This document shows positions 26,804 to 34,792 of a stretch of 64,000 nt of DNA, piece after piece. The stretch lies in NCBI RefSeq assembly GCF_029714325.1, contig NZ_CP121666.1, positions 2,666,001 to 2,730,000 of the forward strand, written 5' to 3'. Origin of the DNA: Bradyrhizobium sp. CB1717 (GTDB lineage Bacteria > Pseudomonadota > Alphaproteobacteria > Rhizobiales > Xanthobacteraceae). The position numbers were made by a program, and so were the translations under genes. Each line of letters starts with the position of its first letter. Positions within the stretch are counted from its first letter, which is position 1. Under the pieces are notes generated by a model, which saw nothing but the letters and a program-made list of their open reading frames with translations, was not told the DNA's origin and searched no databases.

Positions 26804-28288
26804 TCAGGCAGAAACCAGCGTCTCCACCGCCCGCCGCGCGCCATCCTGATAGAGACGGCCGAGCGCCGCGGTGACGGCCTCACGCAGGCGCGGCTCGGTG
26901 CCCAGCGGTCCGAACACCTTCTCGACCCCGAGCAGGGCCGGCGCAAGCCGCTCGGCCACGGGACCAGCCTCGCGCGCGAGGCTTGCGAACTCGGCAGCGA
27001 GGGGGTCGCGCACGTCGATGGCGCGGCCTTGCTCGTCTGTTGCAGTGACGTAGCGCATCCAGCCGGCGACCGCGAGCGCGTGCGTCGCGATCGGCAGGCC
27101 CCTGGCGAGGCGATCCTGCATCGCGCCGAGCAGACGCTGCGGCAGCTTTTGCGAGCCGTCCATCGCGATCTGCCAGGTGCGATGATGCAAAGCAGGGTTG
27201 GCGAAGCGCTTGAGCAGCGAGGCGCGGTAGGCGGCGAGGTCGGTGCCAGCCGGCATCGTCAGCGTCACCGCGGCCTCTTCCATCACCCGCGCGGCGAGGC
27301 GCGCGAAGTGCGGATCCCGCATGGTGTCGGCGATGGTCTCGTAAGCAGCGAGATAGCCGAGATAGGCGAGCGCGGAATGACTGGCGTTGAGCAGCCGCAG
27401 CTTCATCAGCTCGAACGGCTTGACGTCGGTGACGAGCTCGACGCCTGCGGCGGCAAGATCGGGCCGGCCCGCAGTGAAGCGATCCTCCACCACCCATTGC
27501 GTGAACGGCTCGGTCATGACCGGCCAGGCGTCGTGAAAACCCAGCGCGTTCGAGACCGCGTCGCGGTCGGCATCCGTCGTTTCCGGCACGATGCGGTCGA
27601 CCATGGTGCAGGGAAAGGCGGCCGCATCCGCGATCCATTTGCCGAGATCCTTGGAGCGGAGCGCGGCGAACTGCGTCACGATCCGCTGCACGGTGTGACC
27701 GTTGGCGGCGAGGTTGTCGCAGCACAGCACGGTGAAGGGCGCTAGTCCCTGTGCGCGCCGGCGCGCCAGCGCAGCCACGATGAAGCCGGGCGCCGAGCGC
27801 GGCGCGTCAATATTGTTGAGGTCGTGCACGACATCAGGATGCCGCTCGTCGAGATCGCCGGTCTGCGGCGTGTGGCAATAGCCCTTCTCGGTAACGGTCA
27901 GCGAGACGATGCGGATGGCGGGATCGGCCATCCGATCGACCAACGCCGCCGGCTTCTCGCGCGCGACGACACTGTCGAGCAGGGCGCCGATGACGCGGTG
28001 CTCAGTACCTTCGGCGGCGCGGACGGCAACAGTATAGAGGTGATCCTGCGGGGCGAGGGCATCGCGCGTATCCGGGCTGCGCAGGCTCGCGCCGACGAAG
28101 CCCCAAGCCGTAGCGCCAGCGGCAAGGCAATCGTCGATGACGACGGCCTGATGCGCGCGGTGAAAGGCCCCGAGGCCGAGATGCACGATGCCGGGCGTGA
28201 CGCGCGAGCGGTCATAGGCCGGGCGGCGGATGCCAGCTGGCAGCCGGTCAAGATTGGCGCGGCCAAGACGCTCTGAATTAAGCCGCAT
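26804..28288 (-). CDS. uxuB: Mannitol dehydrogenase family, probable fructuronate reductase
   Basis: 494-aa polyol-specific long-chain dehydrogenase. The NAD-binding start is GIVHLGLGAFHRAHQ (residues 33-47) and the catalytic segment KLRLLNASHS supplies Lys296, Asn301 and His304. In the hexuronate pathway UxuB reduces D-fructuronate to D-mannonate. The mannonate dehydratase and hexuronate-type regulator nearby favour that role over mannitol or arabinitol oxidation. It is divergent from the GntR regulator and shares an operator region with it. Confidence 0.85.
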   Translation of the reverse strand: MRLNSERLGRANLDRLPAGIRRPAYDRSRVTPGIVHLGLGAFHRAHQAVVIDDCLAAGATAWGFVGASLRSPDTRDALAPQDHLYTVAVRAAEGTEHRVIGALLDSVVAREKPAALVDRMADPAIRIVSLTVTEKGYCHTPQTGDLDERHPDVVHDLNNIDAPRSAPGFIVAALARRRAQGLAPFTVLCCDNLAANGHTVQRIVTQFAALRSKDLGKWIADAAAFPCTMVDRIVPETTDADRDAVSNALGFHDAWPVMTEPFTQWVVEDRFTAGRPDLAAAGVELVTDVKPFELMKLRLLNASHSALAYLGYLAAYETIADTMRDPHFARLAARVMEEAAVTLTMPAGTDLAAYRASLLKRFANPALHHRTWQIAMDGSQKLPQRLLGAMQDRLARGLPIATHALAVAGWMRYVTATDEQGRAIDVRDPLAAEFASLAREAGPVAERLAPALLGVEKVFGPLGTEPRLREAVTAALGRLYQDGARRAVETLVSA

Positions 28289-28352
28289 GGACGTCTCCCC
28301 ATTGCTTTGCCGCTGCTTGACATGGCGCCCGTATCAGGTCAATGCTCCGGTC

Positions 28353-28382
28353 AATTGGTAAGACCAATTTTCCAAAAATTGG
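28353..28382. promoter_or_regulatory. GntR/UxuR-type operator with three half-sites
   Basis: A perfect inverted repeat AATTGGT-AAG-ACCAATT spans 28353-28369; its right half also forms a second perfect palindrome, CCAATTTT-CCA-AAAATTGG, at 28364-28382. This resembles the ATTGGT/ACCAAT operators of UxuR/ExuR and related FCD-type GntR regulators. It lies midway between the divergent uxuB-like gene and the GntR gene. Confidence 0.75.
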
Positions 28383-28431
28383 CGGGCCGCGGGTTTCGAC
28401 GACCCCGCGCGACCCTTCCGGGAGGACCAGC

Positions 28432-29256
28432 GTGCCGCTGGAAGCTGTGGAGGCGAGACGGCTTTATCGCCAGGTCGCCGATCAATTGCGAAGCCTGATC
28501 GACAGCGGCGAGTACGCGGTCGGCAGCCGCTTGCCGACCGAGCGCGAGCTCGCCGAGCAGCTCAAGGTGTCGCGGCCGACGGTGCGCGAAGCCCTGATCG
28601 CGCTCGAGGTCGAAGGCCGCCTCCGCATCCGCGTCGGCTCCGGCATCTATGTGATCGAGCCTGCCGCCGTTGCGGCGCCCGCAGCCGCTGCTGTCATCGA
28701 GGGGCCGTTCGAGCTGCTGCGCGCCCGCGAATTCCTGGAAAGCGCCATTGCCGAACAGGCCGCGCGCGTCGCGACGAAGGACGATATCGTCCGCATCGAT
28801 GCGTCGCTTGTCGCGATGGAGAACGTCGAGCATCCCGGCGAGGCCTCGATGGTCCACGACCGCGCGTTCCACGTCGCGATCGCCGGAAGCCTCGGCAATG
28901 CCGTGCTGGTGCGCGTGGTCGGCGAGCTGTTCGACCAGCGTCTCAATCCCTATTTCGCGCAGCTCGCGCACTATTTCGAGAGTCCGGGCACGTGGCGTAC
29001 CGCGCTCGACGAGCATCGCGCCGTGCGCGATGCGATCGTGGCACACGATCCCGAAGCCGCGCGCGATGCCATGCGAAAACACCTGGCGCGCTCGCAGGAG
29101 CGCTTCGCCCAGAATTTTGGCGCCGAGACCGCGGCCGGATCGTCGCCGGCCCGGAGCCGGACGGCGCGATCGGCGGCAAAGCCGGCAAAACCAGCGCGGG
29201 CCTCGAAGAAGCAGGCCAAAGAACGCGCCAAGAGCAGCAGCGCGCGACGGCGATGA
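28432..29256 (+). CDS. GntR/FadR-family regulator of uronate genes
   Basis: 274-aa regulator with an N-terminal GntR winged helix (about residues 10-75: LYRQVADQLRSLIDSGEY, GSRLPTERELAEQLKVSRPTVREAL) and a helical FCD ligand-binding domain (about 90-235). The GTG at 28432, six bases after GGAGG, is chosen; the longer frame from 28342 begins inside the operator. The C-terminus is a Lys/Ala/Arg-rich tail of about 35 residues, unusual for the family. It probably responds to a hexuronate intermediate and controls uxuB and the downstream transporter/enzyme genes. Confidence 0.87.
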   Translation: MPLEAVEARRLYRQVADQLRSLIDSGEYAVGSRLPTERELAEQLKVSRPTVREALIALEVEGRLRIRVGSGIYVIEPAAVAAPAAAAVIEGPFELLRAREFLESAIAEQAARVATKDDIVRIDASLVAMENVEHPGEASMVHDRAFHVAIAGSLGNAVLVRVVGELFDQRLNPYFAQLAHYFESPGTWRTALDEHRAVRDAIVAHDPEAARDAMRKHLARSQERFAQNFGAETAAGSSPARSRTARSAAKPAKPARASKKQAKERAKSSSARRR

Positions 29257-29265
29257 GATTGGGCG

Positions 29266-29289
29266 GCCCGCACCCGGTTCGGGGCGGGC
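29266..29289 (+). terminator. GC-rich hairpin between regulator and TRAP genes
   Basis: GCCCGC (29266-29271) pairs with GCGGGC (29284-29289), continued inside by CCC/GGG. No T-run follows, so it may be a partial terminator that tunes read-through from the regulator gene into the transporter genes. Confidence 0.4.
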
Positions 29290-29326
29290 GAACAAGAAAC
29301 AGACTTGAACGATGGAGGAAAAGTCA

Positions 29327-30304
29327 GTGTTGAAGAAGATGACGATGATGCTCGCGGTCTCCGCCGCGGCGATGATTGCCACCACCCATGCCGGCATGGC
29401 GCAGACCAAGCTCAAATGGGCCCATGTCTACGAGACCTCGGAGCCGTTCCACACCGCCTCGGTCTGGGCCGCGCAGGAGATCGGCAAGCGCACCAACGGG
29501 CGCTACACCGTCGACGTCTATCCGGCCTCGCAGCTCGGCAAGGAAGCCGACATCAACCAGGGCCTCTCGCTCGGCTCGGTCGACATCATCATCTCCGGCT
29601 CGAGCTTCGCGGCCAAGAGCTTCGCGCCGATCGGCGTGACCTATTATCCCTACACATTCCGCGACTCGGACCATCTCCTCGCCTACACCAAGAGCGACAT
29701 CTTCAAGGAGCTCGCCAAGGGCTATGAGGACAAGAGCGGCCACCACATCGTCGCGGTGACTTATTACGGCGTGCGCCAGACCTCGTCGAACAAGCCGATC
29801 AAGAGCTGCGCCGACCTCAAGGGCCTGAAGATGCGCGTGCCCGACGTTCCGGCCTACCTCGCAATGCCGCGCGCCTGCGGCGCCAACACCGCACCGATCG
29901 CGTTCGCCGAAGTCTATCTCGCGCTCCAGAACGGCACCGTCGAGGCCCAGGAGAACCCGCTGACCACGATCGAGGCCAAGAAGTTCTACGAGGTGCAGAA
30001 GCACATCGTGCTGACCGGCCATATCGTCGACCACCTCAACACGGTGGTGGCGGGCGCGCTCTGGAAGAAGCTCAGCGACGAGGACAAGAAGATCTTCACC
30101 GACGTCGCCCAGGAGGCCGCCGCCAAGGCGACCGGCGAGATCAAGCAGAACGAGGCCAAGCTGGTCGCCTTCTTCAAGGAGAAGGGCCTGACCGTGACCG
30201 AGGTCGACAAGAACGAGTTCCGCGACACCGTGCTGAAGAACGTTGCGTTCGAGACGTTCGGTTACCGCAAGGCCGACTGGGAACGGATCCAGGACGTCAA
30301 ATAG
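29327..30304 (+). CDS. dctP: TRAP transporter solute-binding protein DctP
   Basis: Periplasmic ligand receptor of a tripartite TRAP carrier. The GTG at 29327, eight bases after GGAGG, is preferred over the ATG at 29312, which overlaps that site. The signal peptide (LKKMTMMLAVSAAAMIATTHAGMA) is followed by TKLKWAHVYETSEPFHTASV, the canonical start of DctP-family proteins, and the conserved RVPDVPAYLAMPRACGANTAPIAF ligand segment with its carboxylate-binding arginine. 325 aa. The context with mannonate dehydratase suggests a hexuronate or aldonate ligand. Confidence 0.9.
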   Translation: MLKKMTMMLAVSAAAMIATTHAGMAQTKLKWAHVYETSEPFHTASVWAAQEIGKRTNGRYTVDVYPASQLGKEADINQGLSLGSVDIIISGSSFAAKSFAPIGVTYYPYTFRDSDHLLAYTKSDIFKELAKGYEDKSGHHIVAVTYYGVRQTSSNKPIKSCADLKGLKMRVPDVPAYLAMPRACGANTAPIAFAEVYLALQNGTVEAQENPLTTIEAKKFYEVQKHIVLTGHIVDHLNTVVAGALWKKLSDEDKKIFTDVAQEAAAKATGEIKQNEAKLVAFFKEKGLTVTEVDKNEFRDTVLKNVAFETFGYRKADWERIQDVK

Positions 30305-30312
30305 CAGTGACT

Positions 30313-30391
30313 GTCATTCCGGGGCTCGCGAAGCGAGAATCCGGAATCTCGAGGTTCCGGGTTCGACGCTGAAGCGTCGCCCCGGAACGAC
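30313..30391. repeat. Palindromic intergenic repeat, CCGGGGC type
   Basis: Outer arms at 30313-30325 and 30379-30391 are inverted copies with one mismatch (GTCATTCCGGGGC / GCCCCGGAACGAC); inner hairpins include CTCGC/GCGAG and CGACGCT/AGCGTCG. The element occupies nearly all of the gap between the TRAP receptor and the small permease and resembles the abundant short repeats of Bradyrhizobium genomes. Confidence 0.8.
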
Positions 30392-30417
30392 GTGAGAGAG
30401 GTTTGAGGAGCACACCC

Positions 30418-30996
30418 ATGTCGACCGCCGAAATACACCGGCAGATCACCGCGGACGAGATCGCCCACACCTTCGAGGAGGAGGCGACGCCCAAGGTCGA
30501 TCTCGGCGTCTACGCTTTCGAGGACTGGGTGGCGCTGGCGATCTTCTGGGTGATGGCGCTTGCCGTCTTCCTCCAGTTTTTCACCCGCTACGTGCTCAAC
30601 GACAGCTATGCCTGGACCGAGGAGATCGCGACCTACTGCCTGATCGGCGTGGTGTTCATCGGCGCCTCGATGTGCGTGCGGCTGTCGCGCCATATCCAGG
30701 TCGACCTGATCTACCGCTACCTGCCGCGCCTCGTGGCGCGTGTGTTGTCGACCATCATCGACCTGATCCGGATCGCCTTCTTCGGCTACGCCATCAAGCT
30801 GGTCTGGGTCTACATCCAGATCATCGGCGATGAATCGATGACCACGATCAATCTGCGCAAGGACTACGTCTATTACGCCGTGCTGGCGGGCTTCGTGCTG
30901 ATGTTCGTGCGCTCGGTGCAGGTGGCCATTCAACATTTGCGACAGGGTTATTCGATCCTCGAACGCCCCGGCGCCTACGACGGTTTTGAAGGGTAA
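30418..30996 (+). CDS. dctQ: TRAP transporter small permease DctQ
   Basis: 192-aa membrane protein with four transmembrane helices (starting about residues 34, 72, 110 and 150), the topology of DctQ. The signature NDSYAWTEEIATYCLIGVVFIGAS is present. The ATG at 30418 follows TTGAGGAG. It is separated from dctP by a palindromic repeat and precedes dctM by four bases. Confidence 0.9.
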   Translation: MSTAEIHRQITADEIAHTFEEEATPKVDLGVYAFEDWVALAIFWVMALAVFLQFFTRYVLNDSYAWTEEIATYCLIGVVFIGASMCVRLSRHIQVDLIYRYLPRLVARVLSTIIDLIRIAFFGYAIKLVWVYIQIIGDESMTTINLRKDYVYYAVLAGFVLMFVRSVQVAIQHLRQGYSILERPGAYDGFEG

Positions 30997-31000
30997 TCCC

Positions 31001-32407
31001 ATGTTGCTGTTGCTTGGAGGCTTCCTCGTCCTGATGCTGCTCGGCGTTCCCGTGGCGATCGCCATGGCCGTGTCGTCGCTGCTCTACATCCTGGTCAGCG
31101 GCGTGACGCCCGACGTCACGCTGGCGCAGCGCATGATCGCCGGCGTCGAGAGCTTTCCGCTGCTCGCCGTGCCGTTCTTCATCCTGGCCGGCAATCTTAT
31201 GAACATCGCCGGCGTCACCGGGCGCATCTACAAATTCGCGGTCGCGCTGGTCGGCTGGATGCGCGGCGGTCTCGGCCACGTCAACATCATCGGCTCGGTG
31301 ATCTTCTCCGGCATGTCGGGCACCGCGATCGCGGATGCCGCCGGCCTCGGCACCATCGAGATCAAGGCGATGAAGGACCATGGCTACTCCACCGAGTTCT
31401 CGGTCGGCGTCACCGCGGCGTCCGCAACGCTCGGGCCGATCATCCCGCCGTCGCTGCCCTTCGTGATCTACGGCATGATGGCGAACGTCTCGATCGGCGC
31501 ACTGTTCCTTGGCGGCGTCATCCCCGGCATCGTCATGACGCTGCTGATGATGGCGACCGTCACCTATTTCGCGCACAAGAACAAATGGGGCAGCGACACG
31601 CCGTTCTCCTGGCCGCAGCTCGGCTCAGCCGGCCTCGAGATCGCCATCGTGCTCGCTTTCCCGCTCGCGATCTGGCTGATGGTGATTGCCGGCATGTCGG
31701 TGAACATGGCTGTCGTCATCGGTCTCGGCACGCTGCTCCTGATCGACTGGTATTTCGATTTCTCGGCGGTGATGGCGCTGATGGCGCCGGTGATCCTGAT
31801 CGGCGGCATGACGCTCGGCTGGTTCACGCCGACCGAAGCCGCGGTCGCCGCGGTGATCTGGTCGCTGTTCCTCGGTCTCATCCGCTACCGCACCATGACC
31901 TTGAAGACGGTGGCGAAGGCGACCTTCGACACCATCGAGACCACGGCCTCGGTGCTGTTCATCGTCACGGCGGCCTCGATCTTCGCCTGGCTGCTGACGG
32001 TGTCGCAGGCCGCGCAGATGCTCTCGGACTGGATGCTCAGCATCACCCACAACAAATGGGTGTTCCTGGCGCTCGCCAACGTGCTGATCCTGTTCGTCGG
32101 CTGCTTCATCGACACCACGGCGGCGATCACCATCCTGGTGCCGATCCTGCTACCGATCGTGCTCAAGCTCGGCATCGACCCGATCCATTTCGGCCTGATC
32201 ATGACGCTGAATCTGATGATCGGCCTGTTGCATCCGCCGCTCGGCATGGTGCTGTTCGTGCTCGCCCGCGTCGCAAAACTCTCGGTCGAACGCACGACGG
32301 TCGCCATCCTGCCCTGGCTGGTGCCGCTGATGCTCGCGCTGATCGCGATCACCTACATTCCCGAATTGACCCTCTGGCTGCCTAAATACATGGGACTCTC
32401 CAAATGA
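31001..32407 (+). CDS. dctM: TRAP transporter large permease DctM
   Basis: 468-aa polytopic protein (about 12 helices) that forms the sodium-dependent translocation channel. Motifs PFFILAGNLMN, SGTAIADAAGLGTIEIKAM and the ATLGPIIPPSLPFVIYG segment are typical of DctM. The ATG at 31001 is four bases after the dctQ stop. It overlaps the next dehydrogenase gene by four bases, binding transporter and catabolism into one transcript. Confidence 0.93.
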   Translation: MLLLLGGFLVLMLLGVPVAIAMAVSSLLYILVSGVTPDVTLAQRMIAGVESFPLLAVPFFILAGNLMNIAGVTGRIYKFAVALVGWMRGGLGHVNIIGSVIFSGMSGTAIADAAGLGTIEIKAMKDHGYSTEFSVGVTAASATLGPIIPPSLPFVIYGMMANVSIGALFLGGVIPGIVMTLLMMATVTYFAHKNKWGSDTPFSWPQLGSAGLEIAIVLAFPLAIWLMVIAGMSVNMAVVIGLGTLLLIDWYFDFSAVMALMAPVILIGGMTLGWFTPTEAAVAAVIWSLFLGLIRYRTMTLKTVAKATFDTIETTASVLFIVTAASIFAWLLTVSQAAQMLSDWMLSITHNKWVFLALANVLILFVGCFIDTTAAITILVPILLPIVLKLGIDPIHFGLIMTLNLMIGLLHPPLGMVLFVLARVAKLSVERTTVAILPWLVPLMLALIAITYIPELTLWLPKYMGLSK

Positions 32408-33453
32408 CCTCGACTGCTCTCGCCGCGACCCTGTTCGGCCCCGAAGACCTGCGCATGATCGAGCATCCGCTCGACAAACTGGCCTCCGGCATGGTCCGCA
32501 TCCGCTTCGGCGCCGGCGGCATCTGCGGCTCGGACATGCACTACTTCCGCCATGCCCGGACCGGCGATTTCGTGGTGAAGTCGCCGCTGGTGCTGGGCCA
32601 CGAGATCTCGGGCGAGGTCGTGGAGATCTCCGGCGCCGCTGCCAATCTGAAGGTCGGCGACCGCGTTGCCGTCAACCCGTCGCGCTGGTGCGGCCATTGC
32701 GTCGCCTGCCGCGAGGGCCGGCCGAACCTGTGCGAGAACATCTACTTCATGGGCTCTGCGTCGAAGACGCCGCACATGCAGGGCGGCTTCGCCAATTACT
32801 TCGACGCGGTCCCGGCTCAGTGCGTGAAGATTCCGGACCACGTCTCCTACCAGGCCGCGGCGCTCGCCGAGCCGCTCGCGGTCTGTCTGCACGCGGTCGC
32901 GCGCGCCGGCAACATCGAGGGCAAGCGCGGCATCATCTTCGGTGCCGGCCCGATCGGGCTTCTGACCATGCTCGCCGCACATCGCGCCGGCATGGCCGAC
33001 GTGACGGTGGCCGACATCGCGCCGGCGCCGCTGGCCTTTGCGACCAAGCTCGGCGCCTCGCATGTCGAGAATGTCTCCGCCGGCGAGGAGGGCCTGAAGG
33101 CGCAGGCCGCGGCACGCCCCTATGACGTCGCCTTCGAGGTCTCCGGCACGGCTGCGGGCCTTGCCAGCGCGATCGGGATCGTCCGGCGTGGCGGCGTCGT
33201 GGTGCAGATCGGCAATCTGCCCGGCGGCCAGATCCCGACGCCGTCGAACGCCGTGATGGCCAAGGAGATCGACCTGCGCGGTTCGTTCCGCTTCGGCTTC
33301 GAGTTCATGACCGCGGTGGAACTGATCGGCAACGGCAGCGTCGACGTGCTGTCGCTTGTCACCGCCGAGCGGCCGCTGTCCACCGCGCCCGATGCGCTGC
33401 GGCTGGCGCTCGACCGCTCGCAGAGCGTCAAGGTCGTGCTGACCGCGAACTGA
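32404..33453 (+). CDS. idnD: L-idonate 5-dehydrogenase-like zinc alcohol dehydrogenase
   Basis: 349-aa medium-chain dehydrogenase. Catalytic zinc ligands Cys41, His66 and Glu67 (GHE), structural zinc cysteines at 96, 99, 102 and 110, and the Rossmann motif FGAGPIGLLTMLAA are all visible. It resembles L-idonate 5-dehydrogenase, which oxidises L-idonate to 5-ketogluconate. Coupled to dctM and followed by mannonate dehydratase, it probably oxidises a sugar acid taken up by the TRAP system; the exact substrate is inferred. Confidence 0.82.
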   Translation: MTSTALAATLFGPEDLRMIEHPLDKLASGMVRIRFGAGGICGSDMHYFRHARTGDFVVKSPLVLGHEISGEVVEISGAAANLKVGDRVAVNPSRWCGHCVACREGRPNLCENIYFMGSASKTPHMQGGFANYFDAVPAQCVKIPDHVSYQAAALAEPLAVCLHAVARAGNIEGKRGIIFGAGPIGLLTMLAAHRAGMADVTVADIAPAPLAFATKLGASHVENVSAGEEGLKAQAAARPYDVAFEVSGTAAGLASAIGIVRRGGVVVQIGNLPGGQIPTPSNAVMAKEIDLRGSFRFGFEFMTAVELIGNGSVDVLSLVTAERPLSTAPDALRLALDRSQSVKVVLTAN

Positions 33454-33466
33454 TCGGAGATTGCAC

Positions 33467-34657
33467 ATGATGCTCGAAGGCTGGCGCTGGTACGGGCCCG
33501 ATGATCCCGTTTCGCTCGATGACGTCAGGCAGGCCGGGGCGAGCGATATCGTCTCGGCGCTGCATCAGGTGCCGATCGGCGAGGCCTGGACGCGCAAGGC
33601 AGTCGAGGAGCGCAAGAACTTCATCGAGAACGGCCAGCCTGGCCGCTCAAAGCTGACTTGGTCGGTGGTGGAATCGATACCGATCCCTGACGACGTCAAG
33701 CGCCTGGGCGGGAAAGCGACGAAGTCGATCGAGGCGTGGATCGCGAGCCTGGAGGCGGTCGCCGCCTCCGGCATCAGGATCATCTGCTACAACTTCATGC
33801 CTGTCGTGGACTGGTGCCGCACCGATCTCGAATGGGAGCTGCCGAACGGCGCCCGCGCCATGCGCTTCGACCAGGATCGCTTTGCTGCGTTCGAGCTGCA
33901 TATCCTGAAGCGCCCGGCGGCCGTGCAGGAATATTCGCCCGAGCAGCAGGCACGCGCGAAAAAATTGTTCGACCAGATGAGCCAGGCCGATATCGACTAT
34001 CTCGTCATGGTCATCGCCAGCGCGCTGCCGGGATCGACCACCGAACCCATGACGATCCCGCAATTCCGCGACCGGCTCGAGACCTATCGCGACATCACGC
34101 CGAAAATCCTGCGGCAGCACCTCGCGGAATTCCTCGCGCGTGTCGCGCCGGTCGCCGAGCAGCTCGGCGTCTCCCTGACGCTGCACCCGGACGATCCGCC
34201 GCGGCCGCTGTTCGGCCTGCCGCGCATCGCCTCCAGCGCCGACGATTATCAGGCGCTGTTCGATGCCGTGCCGTCCAAGGCGAACGGCATCTGCCTGTGC
34301 ACGGGCTCGCTCGGCGTGCGCGCGGAGAACAACCTGCCTGACATGGCCGAACGCTTCGGCCCGCGCATTGCGTTCGCCCATCTGCGCGCGACCAAGCGCG
34401 AGGCGGACGGCCTGTCGTTCTACGAGTCCGATCATCTCGACGGCGACGTCGACATGGTCGCGGTGCTCAAGGCGCTGCTGAAGGAGAACGCGCGGCGTTC
34501 GCCGGATAAGAAAATCGTGTTCCGGCCCGATCACGGCCACCGCATGCTCGACGATCTCGCCGCCACCAAGCGCACCAATCCGGGCTACACCGCGATCGGC
34601 CGCCTGCGCGGCCTCGCCGAGCTGCGCGGCGCGATCAGGGCGATCGAGCATCGGTAG
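33467..34657 (+). CDS. uxuA: Mannonate dehydratase
   Basis: 396-aa TIM-barrel enzyme of the UxuA family, converting D-mannonate to 2-keto-3-deoxy-gluconate. Recognisable segments include WRWYGPDDPVSLDDVRQAGA, GIRIICYNFMPVVDW, LTLHPDDPPRPLFGLPRI, the metal-site GICLCTGSLG and RPDHGHRMLDD. The ATG at 33467 is set by GGAG eight bases upstream. It follows idnD closely. With the uxuB-like gene it gives two consecutive steps of glucuronate breakdown; KDG kinase and hexuronate isomerase are not in this window. Confidence 0.93.
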   Translation: MMLEGWRWYGPDDPVSLDDVRQAGASDIVSALHQVPIGEAWTRKAVEERKNFIENGQPGRSKLTWSVVESIPIPDDVKRLGGKATKSIEAWIASLEAVAASGIRIICYNFMPVVDWCRTDLEWELPNGARAMRFDQDRFAAFELHILKRPAAVQEYSPEQQARAKKLFDQMSQADIDYLVMVIASALPGSTTEPMTIPQFRDRLETYRDITPKILRQHLAEFLARVAPVAEQLGVSLTLHPDDPPRPLFGLPRIASSADDYQALFDAVPSKANGICLCTGSLGVRAENNLPDMAERFGPRIAFAHLRATKREADGLSFYESDHLDGDVDMVAVLKALLKENARRSPDKKIVFRPDHGHRMLDDLAATKRTNPGYTAIGRLRGLAELRGAIRAIEHR

Positions 34658-34678
34658 AGGCCAAAGCTCTACCCACAT

Positions 34679-34758
34679 CGTCATTGCGAGCGCAGCGAAG
34701 CAATCCAGAATCCCTCAGCGGAAAGACTCTGGATTGCTTCGCTGCGCTCGCAATGACG
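34679..34758. repeat. Perfect 31-bp inverted repeat, intergenic
   Basis: Arms at 34679-34709 and 34728-34758 are perfect reverse complements (outer end CGTCATTGCGAGCGCAGCGA), with an 18-base loop. The element fills the gap between convergent uxuA and the LysR gene and would act as a bidirectional terminator in RNA. The same left arm occurs at 59149-59179. Confidence 0.9.
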
Positions 34759-34792
34759 TGGAGAGAGGAGGGCTTCCCCCAATACCGCCTGC

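Noticed and set aside
30313..30391. GGGTTCGACGC segment considered as a tRNA T-arm
   Set aside because: It belongs to a palindromic repeat; no acceptor or anticodon stems can be built around it.
34679..34758. Inverted repeat considered as ends of an insertion sequence
   Set aside because: Only 18 bases lie between the arms, with no transposase and no visible target duplication.
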